In this document: piece by piece, positions 32,801 through 44,800 of the stretch
Layout: each line of letters begins with the position of its first letter
Position numbering within the stretch: the first letter of the stretch is position 1
Assembly: GCF_007859915.1 (NCBI RefSeq)
Contig: NZ_SJPM01000005.1
Coordinates: 186,001-250,000, forward strand
Source of the DNA: Neorhodopirellula pilleata
Lineage (GTDB): Bacteria; Planctomycetota; Planctomycetia; Pirellulales; Pirellulaceae
DNA length: 64,000 bases
Reading direction: 5' to 3'
The notes under the pieces: generated by a model
Seen by the model: the letters and a program-made list of their open reading frames with translations, nothing else
What the model was told of the DNA's origin: nothing
Databases searched by the model: none
Made by a program: the position numbers and the translations under genes

Positions 32801-35800
32801 GTGACACCTGCCGTCGCAACGGCATTTCAAGTTCCTAGCTTCAGTCCGGGCGCGCGGTCGTCGCTCACGATAACTTTGAATAACCTCGAAGAAACCGTCA
32901 CGATCGAGCAATCCTCAGGTGATACCGTCGAGACTTTTTCCAACAAGCTTAACGCTGCTGTTCTTGGGTCGATGCTCGCACATCGTGTCGAGGCAGTCGT
33001 CGAAGACGGGAAGTTGTCCATTGTCTCGGATGAAGGCGGTGCGGATGTGTCAGTAACGGTTAGCGAAGTGCCGTTTACCGCACTTGGTTTCACGTCAACT
33101 CAGAGCGTGTCAACGAACGTTGGAGTTGATGCGATCATTGCGCAGCAAGACGCACTGGTAATACCAGGTTTTACCACGAGCTTTACTATCCAGGTTTTCT
33201 CAGCGCGTTCATTCATTCCTAGCTCTCCTCTACTCACGAACGAAGATTCTGAAGTCACATTTTCGGTGACACCTGCACCCGGCGATGACCTAGATGATAT
33301 CGTTACAGCAATAAATCAACAAATTCAGATCACACCGGCTTTGGTTGTATGGGGTTCAGAGCCGTTCTTTCTTAGAGACCGCGTTGTGGCGCAGCGGCTA
33401 GTCGGCACTGACAGAATCGCTTTTACATTTACGGAGGAACTTAAACAAAATGTTCCTGTTACATTCTTGCGCGTTACAGAAATGCCATTGAGGTCGCTCG
33501 GCTTCGATGAGCAAACGTTTGCATCTAGTACTCACGTCGCGTCCGGACTTCCCGTAGATATCCCCGATGGATTTGCCGACGAGGACATCAATGACGGTTT
33601 CGTTGAAATTCCGTTGAATGTATCGATCCCGGGTGCCTCACAAATTTCAGATATTGATGTCAATCTCGATATTAGTCACTACGACAATGACAACGTTGAG
33701 GTCCAGTTGATTTCGCCATCAGGCCGCGTGATCGAACTGTTCGCGGATTTGGGAGACGGTTCAGGAGGGCACGGGGCTGGAGGTTGGGAGATTACTCTCG
33801 ATGACGAAAGTAACAACCCAATCGCGGATGCGACCGCCGATGTAAATCCCAACACAAAAGTGACTGGAACTTTTAATGGTGCCGTTCTGGCGGCACTCGA
33901 AGGCCTGAACGCGAACGGAATTTGGAAACTGCGAGTTTATGACGACCAGAGATCTTGCGGGATATTAGAGAGTGAACATTGTCAATCAAACTTTGGCGCG
34001 CAGTTAGTCTCCTGGTCCCTGGACATCGTCGTTGTCGAGTCCATCAATTCGGTGGAGTCTGTTGGCACGACGACCGCCCTCGCGGCTCAACACCGTTTAG
34101 TAACAAACGTAGCTTCGGCGGGAGACTTGCGGCTGACGTTGGATACATCGACCGTAATTCCCTCACCAGTCTTCGCACTCGGAGACTTGGACAACGACGG
34201 CTACGACGATGTCGCGTATGGCAACGCAACTGGGTTGTACGTCTATCGCGGCTACTCAGATGAATTAACGATGTTCGCTGCTGAGGATGTCGTAGTCAGC
34301 GGCAGTGACCTTGTGGCAACGACCGGTGACTGGAACGGCGATGGTTCCCGGGATCTCGCTATCGTCCCCGGCGCGGCTGAGTCAGTCTATATATTCAATC
34401 AGTTTAGAGATCACTTTGGTAGTGCTATCGATATCGGTTCGGCGAGTATCACACTTGTTGGTCAAGCCCTCGATGCCAATCTATCTTCGTCACCAGGAGT
34501 GGACATCAATCAAGATGGCATCGATGACATCGTGCTTACGGGTGGCCAACCCAACGCGAATTCGATCGGCCGAGTTTATGTGATTTATGGGACCCATGGA
34601 CCTCGTGAGATACCCGGTTCTTTTGATGTTCTGGAGAACTTCAACGTCACCGGCAGTGGTTCGTTTGTCGTGGATCGTGGTACGGGTCTGGAAGAAGTAT
34701 TTGATGACGGTGGTGTTCTTTTCACGCTCGGTCCGAGCGGCGAAAGGTGGTTCCAGTTCACGACGCTCGGTGACGGACGACCGGGTGATTTGATTCGACT
34801 GGACGGGAACGTTGTTACGGACTTGATTGATGAAGCCGGACGTGTCCTGAAGACCGGTCAGTCAGTCATCGATCTACGAACGGCCGAAGCGGGAACGTAC
34901 TATCTGAGAGTGGTTGGACCGAAGACTCTAAGTGCGGTTGTTCCCACGTTGAACTTTGACGCCGTCAATGCGGACGATGGTTCGACCGGCGTTTGGGAAG
35001 GCGGTCAATCAGGCTTCGATGCCGCGTTGACTGGTGCCGTTCTCAATACGAACGTGATCGACGGGAAAGGTATAAGACAGGCATATACGTTTAATGGCAC
35101 CGGCGGCGGAGAACTGGAAACATTGGAACTGTTGCCAGGAGACCCGTCCGTCGATTCAGCGGCTTGGGAAGTCTGGTTTCGACCGAGTGATCTGATCGGC
35201 AACGAAACGCTCCTCGAAACTGGAGGGAGCGGTGACGGAATGTCGATTAACATCGTCGAGGCCTCGGGAGGTTATCGAGTATTATTTGCGATCAAAGACA
35301 ATGATAGCCTTTACGAATTGTGGTCCGAAACCATCGCCTCGAACGCCCGATTCGTTCAAGCTGTCGCGACCTTTGACGATGCCGCAGACGAGCTTCAACT
35401 GTATATCGATGGTGTAGCCGTCGGCGATCCCGTCAGCGCTGCTGGCTTGTCGGATTGGTCCGGTGGGGACCGAGCCGGCATTGGAAGAATTGGCAATTCC
35501 GTCGGTGGTATGGAAAGCGGCGGACCAACGGATCCCGCCACGTTGGGAAGCTTCGCTGGCGAAATCGCGGCGGTGCGTTTCTACGAGTCCGCTGATGTCA
35601 GCGGCATTGTTGCAGCATTCCAGATTTTGTTTGACGCTCCTATTCGTGGTCAACAACAAATCATCGAGACCGATGGCAGTCCCGATCGTGATGTGATTCA
35701 TGGCGGCGATGGTGATGACATCATCGTCGGTAATCATCAGCTTGATCGGATCTTCGGTGGCAGTGGCGCTGATGTGATCACTGCGGAAGCGATCGAGGTT

Positions 35801-38800
35801 CGCGATGGTGATTTGGCGGATGCCACGCTGACGCCCGTACCGGTACCCGAGCTCGTACAGGGCAACACATTGTCTCGGCTCGATCCGGTCGTGATTGAAG
35901 CGGATGCCGTTTTGTCGGAAGGTGTGATGCACTTGCAGGCCGCCATCGCCGCCCAACTCGGACTGTCGGTGACGACATCGTCAGCGGGTTTGCCCCGCGT
36001 GTATCGCGACATTCGCACCAGTGAGTTGGCTCAGTTGACTGAATTGACGGCCAACTCGTCTAAAATTGACGATTTATCGTTGCTGCGATTCATGCCAAAC
36101 TTGGAATCGTTGTCCCTGAGCGGAACCTCGATTAGCGACGACGACTTGGTGTTCGCAGCAGCGATGGAAAGACTCCGAACAATCGACTTGACTGGCACAC
36201 AGGTGGATCCCATGTCGCTCGAAGTCCGAGCTCTTCTCGGCGAACTGAGTGAATTGGTTGGCGTCTATCTTCCAGTCGGCACGACGGCAGACTTCTCTCC
36301 ATCGGAGGACTTTGAATCGACTCCGGCGGGAACGACTCCTCCCCAAGGCTGGGTGTTTACGAACTCTGGTCCTAGCCGTGTAGAGATCTCATCGATCTCA
36401 CCGATCAGCGGTGCGAACTCACTCCATATCGAACCCACATCCGATTCATCAAGCGGTCTTGGGATGGCAACATGGAGCGTTGATTTGAGCCGATCGCTCA
36501 ATCCCTATTTGAACTTTCAACATGTTCGTGTGGATAGCACTTTATTGGACGACGGGAACGATGCGTTGCCTGGAACGTTTACGAACACGGCAAACGCGGA
36601 CGGAGTTGCGGTAAGCAATGACGGTGTGAATTGGATTCGAGCTTGGTCGCCAACATCCGCGGCGGGCGTAGTCGATTCGATATCGATTGATCTGAATGCG
36701 ATTGCTGGTTTCACGCCTGGCCCGAATTCCCAGATTCGGTTTCAGCAATTCGGAATAGATAGTGACACTCCTTTCGGGACAATCGACAACGACGGTCGCC
36801 GTTTCGACACCATTAGCATCATTGACTCTGCTGCAGAGTTGGATGCGAATCAAAACTTGGTTGGAATCGAAGGCGCATCGATCTCCATCAGCTCACAAGT
36901 CAGCAACACATGGCGGGTTCTCGACGATACGAACGCGGTTGTGGCTTCGGGGAGCGGTACAACGATCGCATTTACCCCCGACGACGACTCTGTGTTCATG
37001 GTGCAAGCACTCGTCCAAAGCAGCTACAAGGATTGGTTCCCACTTTTTGTTCGCAACTCGAATCCGATTGTTTCGGTGCCCACCGTTTCGGGTGTGTTGG
37101 AAGGCCAAGTCATCTCGGTCGGAACACAAGTCGAAGGCACGGACGTTCGGGTTCCGCTGCTCATCGACGGTGTGTCTGTGGGCAATGTGTTAGTGACGGA
37201 CCCAGGGACGTCGGATGTTCCCGACACGGTGGTCACGGCGACGCTCACAGATCCCTTCGGTCAAACCACCAGTTTGATTCATAACGCGGTTGAGTTTGAT
37301 GATGACGTTCTGCAATTGTCGAATACTGTCATTGATGGTGTTACCAATTACACGACGACGTTCTGGTTGAAGTCGAATGGCGGCGGTGTGCAGTCTGTGC
37401 TCAGTGCGGCCAACATCCTGAACTCCAATGAGCTGCTGATCTACGTGAACAACGCCTCAGGTTTTCGCGTTACGGAAAAAAACACAGTTGCGGGAAATTG
37501 GACCGGATTAGGCGATCTTACCGATGGACAATATCGGCACTTTGCCATCACTCGCAATCTCGAAGCGGAAGAGATTGAGTTGTTCGTTGATGGCGTTTCC
37601 AAGGGCGTCCAATCATTTGCCTCGCAAGGTGCTCTGTCAGTCGATCCCGGTGGTTTGCTACTCGGGCAAGAACAGGACACTTTTGCAGGTGGATTCGATT
37701 CATCGCAGTCGTTACGCGGTTCGTTAGACGAGCTGACGATATGGGACCGGGCGCTCACGCCAGCGGAGATCGCCGAGATTCGCGACGGCAACGTCGACAC
37801 GTCCGACAATAATTTGCGGTTGTATTTGCCATTTGATGAGGGTTCCGGTGATGTAGCTGCGGATCGAGGGCCGTTGGGACTCGACGCCTTTTCTCCGCTA
37901 CGCATCGACGACCAGGGTGCTCAGGCTTTCTACAGCTTCGATGACGGAAGTGCTGATGATGCCATCGGAGGCAATCATGGAAGTCTCGACGGTGATGCGG
38001 TGCTCGTCTCGGATCCAGATCGAGCGGGACTTGTTGTCCAACTCGACGGTGTCGAAGATTATGTCACGATACCGAACTCGCTGTTGAACCCTTCCGAGGG
38101 GACCGTCTCGGCATGGTTTAAGTTGGATGAGAATGGTTCGGGGTACATCTTTGGAAATCAGAACGGAAGCGGGGGGAATCGCGTTTACCTTTCTGTAAGC
38201 AGCGAGGGAACGATTCGTGCTCGCCTCGATAGTGCGCCCGATTTCGGATTCGCTCAGGTATCCAGGAATCGTTGGCATCATGCACAACTGGTGTGGCGGA
38301 CCGACGGTACGGGCGAGCTGTTCTTGGACGGCGTGAGCACTGGCACCGTTTCCGGACTCAGCTTCGACACGGGCATGCAAAACCGCGTCAACATTGGTAG
38401 CCGAAATACGCAAGCCGATTTTTTCCAAGGCCGTATCGATGATGTTCGCGTGTTCGATCACGCGGTGGCGGCACCTGTTCCGCCTTCGCCGATCAACTGG
38501 ACAAACGACACTCCGACAACGCAACAAGCTCTCGCGTTTGACGATCAGTTGCTCGAATTGCCTAACACGGTGCTTGATGGCGCGGAAGATCTCACGAACG
38601 CGTTCTGGTTCAAGACAAGCTCTTCTCAACAACAAACGTTTCTAAGCGGGGCGTCAAGTGATTCAGGATCAGGACCTAATCACTTCCTGTTCGATTTAAC
38701 AACGCCGACCGAAATGAGAATCCTTCGCGGGAGTCAAACGAGGACGTGGACAATTTCTCCGATCAACGATGGCGTTTACCATCACATCGCATTGACTCGC

Positions 38801-41800
38801 ACACTCTCCGGCGATGTATATGAGCTGTTCATCGACGGGGTGACCCAAGGTACCGTGACGCATTCCTCTGGTTCGATGAGCATCCTCCCCGGCGGACTGT
38901 TTGTCGGTCAGGACCAGGACAGTATCGGAGGTGGATTTGATCCGCAGCAGGCTTTAAGAGGGGCGATTGATGATCTTGCGATATGGAATCGTGTTTTAAC
39001 TGCTGATGAAATCCGTGCCGCTAGCGTGGGACGCATCGATGCGGACGATTCGAGCCTAAGTGTTTGGTACGACTTCGAAAATTTTGTCGGCGGTTTGCCT
39101 CAAGATCGCAGTCGAAATGCCCATCACGCGATCAGCAATACAGCGATACCGACGTCGGACACACCAATCGCGTTGAGAAACTCATTCGTTCTTACGGACA
39201 ACGGCACTTACACGTTGACCGTCACCGCGTCAGATGGCGACGGCGGGTTCGACCGCAACGTCACGGAAATTGTTGTCGGCAATGTCGCGCCGGTGATCAA
39301 CAGTTTGAATTCCGAGGTATCGAGTCCGTTAACCATCGGCACGCCGATCGCCCTCAATGCGAGAGATGTCGTCGACGCCGGATCGTTGGACACGTTCACC
39401 TACCTATGGGAAGTGACAACCAACAACGGCCAGGAAATCTTGTCTTCAAGCGATGAAGAATTTGATTTCACGCCTCTTTACGCAGGACAGTACACCGTCA
39501 CGCTTTCGGTGACGGATTCCGATGAAGGAATCACGACTATAAGCGAGTCGTTCGACGTCGCACCGACGGCGGTCATCACGGCTCTGGCAACCACCCCTGT
39601 CGCCGGCAGCGTTGTTAATCTAACGTCCGAGCAATCGAGCTTGCTGGCACCTGCCGGACAACTGCGTGGAATCGATGACTCGGTGACCCGTCATTACGTT
39701 TGGGAGGTGTCGTTCGCCGGTAACCCGGTTGCCACGGGGACCTCGCAATCGCTTCAGTTCTTGCCGGTCGCGACGGGAACCTACACGGCCACCTTGACCA
39801 TCCGCGACGTCTTTGCGAACGGGACGCCCGAACTGTCGCACAGTGAGGTGGTTAACTTCAACGTGGAGGCTGCCCCACCGATTTCGATCATCGGGCCGTC
39901 CGGATCGGCTCTCGAAGGTGAGTTGATGACATTCTCGATCGCGGGTTTGCCCGTAGTCGATGACACCGCAACTCGCGCGGTCGCATGGAACATCGTGCCC
40001 GATACGTTCGAGATGATCGCCACCGAAAATGCCGAAACGTTGACCATTCGTGCCACGGCTGATGGTAACTACACCATCGGCGTGTCGGTAACGGACACCT
40101 CGCTGTCGATTCCGTTTGTTCGTGTCGCGCAGGACAAGGTCGTCGCCGTCCAAGACGCGGTGCCTGTGATCGCGACCAATGGTGTCGCTGGCTTCGAAAA
40201 CACACCGTTCAACCTGGTTGCCAGCGTCCTTGACTCGGGCATCCATGACCGCCACCGCTACTCGGTGGACTGGGGAGATGGGACGCCCATCTCGACGGGG
40301 ATCGTTCAGAGTTTTGTTTCGTTGCCTGGCATCGCGACCTTGAATTTTGATGCGACCAATGCCGATGACGCGACTCCATTGGTTTGGGAAGGCGGTGCGC
40401 TCGATTCCGATCTGACCGGAGCAACGCTCGACACCGATGTAAGCAGTGGTCGAGGGATTACGCACGCATATGTGTTCACTGGATCCGGTGGCGGTTCGCT
40501 TGCGACGTTGTACTCGTTACCTGGTCGACCGACGGATAATTCCGCTGCGATCGAGATCGTGTTTCGCCCCAGCAATCTGACGGGGAACGAACTATTGATG
40601 GAAACCGGCGGTCTCACTGGTCTGTCAATTGCGACCGAAGGAGTCAGTGGCGGCTACCGAGTTCTGTTATCCGTAAGAGATGGATCCAGCAATCCACTGT
40701 TTGAACTTCGATCGCCGGTCATTCCGACTGTGGACGAGTTTGTACAAGTAGTTGCCATTTGGGACAAACAGGCTGATCAAATACGACTGTATTTAGACGG
40801 GGAGTTGGTGGATGTCGCGGACACCGAAGGTCAGCTCAGCAATTGGTCCGACGGTGCTGACGCGGGTCTTGGAAGTCGCGGCGGTTCGAGTACCGGTGGT
40901 TATGCCGACAACCCGTTTTCAAACTTCCAAGGTGAGATCGCGGCGTTTCGACTCTACGAATCGAGCGACATCGACTTTGCCGGTTACGGGCTTGCCGAAT
41001 CTCACATCTATGAACAAGACGGGAACTATTCCGCAACGCTGACCGTGACCGACTTCGATGACCCGAGTGTCTTCAGCACGGTACCCGTTTTGATTGTGAT
41101 CGATAACCTCGCACCCGATGCGGTGAACGACGACTTCAGCACAGACGAGAACAGTCCGCTGGAGTCACTCGTTCTGACGAGCAACGACACCGATGCTGGC
41201 ACTTTGGACGTCTTGTCCATTTTCTCGGTCGATGCGACGTCGGCCCAGGGCGCTCGAGTTTCACTCGGCACCGATGGGAAGGTGACGTATCGTCCCGAGT
41301 TCTCAACCGTCCTCGCGAGTTTAGCGAACGGCGCGTCGACCACCGACACGTTTGAATATATCGTGACGGATGAAGCGGGGGCGCAAGACGTGGGCGTCGT
41401 GACGATCGCCGTAACGGGGGTGAATGATGCCCCACGTGCCTTTGGTGACCGAGTCTTCACGGACGAAAATGCGGGAAGCGTAACCGGCAACGTCCTGTTT
41501 AATGACACCGATGTAGATGACGGTTCGTCGCTGTCGGTCACTCAGTTCGCCGGTCAAACCGCCGGGGCTCAGGTCATCGGCTCCTACGGAACGCTGGACT
41601 GGAACTCAAACGGTACGTTTACTTACACGCTCGGGCCGGCAGCCCAACGACTGACCGCCGATCAACGGGTGACGGAAGTATTCAACTACACCGTTTCGGA
41701 TGAGTTTTCGGCAGTCGATCCCTCGGCGTTGACCATTACCATTGAAGGCGGCAATGACGCTCCCGTGGCAAATGATGATGTCGGCAGTTTGGACTTAGGG

Positions 41801-44800
41801 ACGATACCACCGACCACTTCGGGACGCTTGCTCGGAAACGATTCCGATCTCGACGGATCGTTCACGGTCAGCGGAGTCAACGGCGAACCCGATAAGGTCG
41901 GTGTTCAATTTCGTTTGCCATCGGGGGCATTGCTACGAGTGAAGGCTGATGGTGAGTACGAGTACGATCCCGACGGGGCATATGACTCACTCATGGCGGG
42001 AGTGACCGCTCAAGATTCATTCACTTACACCATCGCCGATCGTGAGGGTGCGATCTCGACGGCAAACGTGACGATCGACATTATCGGCAAGAACGACTTG
42101 CCGACCGGTGTCCGTTTATCGGGCACTCGCGTCAATACGGCGGCGACAACCGCGACGATCGTGGGAAGTTTCTCGACCATCGATATCGATAGTGGCGATT
42201 CCAGCACACTGACACTGACCAACGACGCGGGCGGCCGTTTCGAGCTGATAGGCTCGTTGCTTCAAGTCAAAGACCCATCCTTGTTGGTCGCCGGCCAAGG
42301 ACATTTGGTCGAAGTGACCGCCGACAACGGCACTGCGGGAACGCTGACCCAGGTCTTCGCGATTCAGGTCCTAGCCGCGCCGATCAACCCGAACCTGGTG
42401 ATCAATCTACCGGCCAACAACTCGACGGACGTCACCGTTCGTCGCAGCGGTAACGACATCCAAGTCGTCAACAACACCGCCGGCGGAACGATTCTTGTTT
42501 CCCAGTCGCTCGCGGCGACCAACTCGATCACCATCACGGGTTCCGATACCGTCATCGAACAAATGACTGTCGACTATGCCTCCGGCGGCTTCTTCGATTT
42601 GCCCGGCGACCTTGTCTTCAATGCCGGAAGTGGCAGCGATGATCGATTGGTTGTGCTGGGCGACCGCGCCGAAACGAGTGGGCGTTTCGTCTCCAGCAAC
42701 AACGGACTGGGCAACGCCAGCTTGCAGATGAGCGAGGGATCCGAATCGACAACGATCCGCTTCACCAGTATCGAACCGATGGAACTGCGTGATCTGCAGC
42801 GGATGGTTTTCCAAGGCGACGTCGCGATCGGTTCGGCAACGTTGATTCTTGACGTCGACACACCGATCAACCTCGGCGATCTGACGTCCCTGGCCGGAGG
42901 CACGATCCAGTCGAGTAGTGCTCTGTCGCTCGGTGCCGACGAGATCCTGCAGGCTCATGGAACGATCAACGCCGCCATCTCCGCATTGCCCGGTTCGACC
43001 ATCACCGCGACAGGAAGCTTGTCGCTCGGCGATGACTCAAGTCCGGCTGGCTTTGTCACCGGTGGAACGCTGAGTATCGGCAGTCACACGGTCACGCTGC
43101 TCGATAGCAACCAAGTCCAATTGGGAACACTAACCACTTTGGATGAAGGCACCATCGTCGCCGCCAACGGCGTCTTGATTGACGCGGGGGACAACGTCTC
43201 GGGGATCGGTACGATTGATTCTCCTGATAGCGTCTTTCAGGCGGTATTCAACAACGGAGCCATGTCGGGTGTGTTCTTCGGTCAAGAGTTGGAATTGACC
43301 GGATACGTCAAAGGCATCGGCTCGTTCGACTTTGTCTTCGTCTCCGGCACGTTCGCCCCTGGACTCAGTCCCAGCATCAGCAACATCGGCAACGTCCGAT
43401 TAAATGACGTTGAAATCGAGATCGGTGGCACCTCGCCGGGATTCACCAACGACAGCCACGATCAAATCAACTCCAGTGGTTCGGTACTGTTGGAAGGCGA
43501 GTTGATCATCTTACCGTTCAACAATTTTGAAGCTTCGATCGGCGATACCTTCACGATTTTGACTGTTCAAAATTCGATCGTCGGGACGTTCACCAATGCC
43601 CCCGAAGGTGCCGTACTTCCCTTCGGCGACGTGGATCTGCGGGTCAACTACATCGGCAAATCCGTCATTCTGACTGCTGTGGAACGAGCCGCTTCGGCAC
43701 CCAACGTTACCGCAGTGAATCTGGCCGCCAGTGCTTGGCCGAGCTTCGTCGCCTCCCACGTGGATTCTGTCAATTCGCGTGGATTTGACGTCACGGCCGC
43801 TACCGTCGATTCCCCCGCGTTTTCATCCGAAGTCCTCGATACCTTGCATAGCCAGTTCGCCGATGGCGATGGAGCGTCCCTGCAGCAAAGCAATTTCGGG
43901 TTGGCGGGTGTCAACACGACGGATTACTCGGGAAGAATTAGCTCGTTCACTTACGACGCTGCCAATCAACTCGTCACCCTGGGACTGAGTCAACCGCTCG
44001 GCCGGGACCGTTACCAGCTAACCATCACCGGCGGATACACGCTGAACTTCAGCGTCTTGCCGGGCGACCTCGACGGCAACGGTATCATCAACGAAGCCGA
44101 ACTGTCGATTTACGACGCGGCTTACTTCAGCGAACCGGGAGACGCCAACTACAACATCCGCGCCGACGTCAACGGTGACGGCTTGGTCACGATCGGCGAC
44201 CTGCAAGCCTTCAGCGACAACTTCGCGTTGAGCTTGCCTAGCGGAGTGGCCGGCTCGAATGCACTGATCGTCAACAGCCTTTCGTTGGTGACTGCGGGTT
44301 CTCAACAAACGTTATCCATCAACGGCGTGGAATTGGAATCGCAACCGCTCGGACAAGCGATCACGGTGAGCGGCTCCTCGCTCAACGACACGATCTCGCT
44401 GTCCGATTCATCCGAGTTGAATGTCTCGGTCGACGGCAAGGGAGGAATCGACCGTCTGATTCCACCAAGCGAAGGACAAACGATCGACTTGGTCAGCCGT
44501 CTTGCAAACGGACCCCTTCAATCGGTCGAGATTATCGACCTATCCGGCTTTGGAGCCAACGACTTGATCGTCAATGCCGAGGTGATTCGAACGATGTCAC
44601 CAGGTTCCAAGACATTGATGGTGACGGCTGAACCGAACGACCGAGTGCTCGTGACGGATCCGTTTGAGATCACCAGCACTCGGGTCGGCAACGGAACCTT
44701 GCACGTGATCGCAAGATTCGAAGACACGATCTTGCAAATCACGGGGATGAATTGGACCAACCCGTTGAACCCGTACGACGTCGACGCGTCTGGAAATGTC

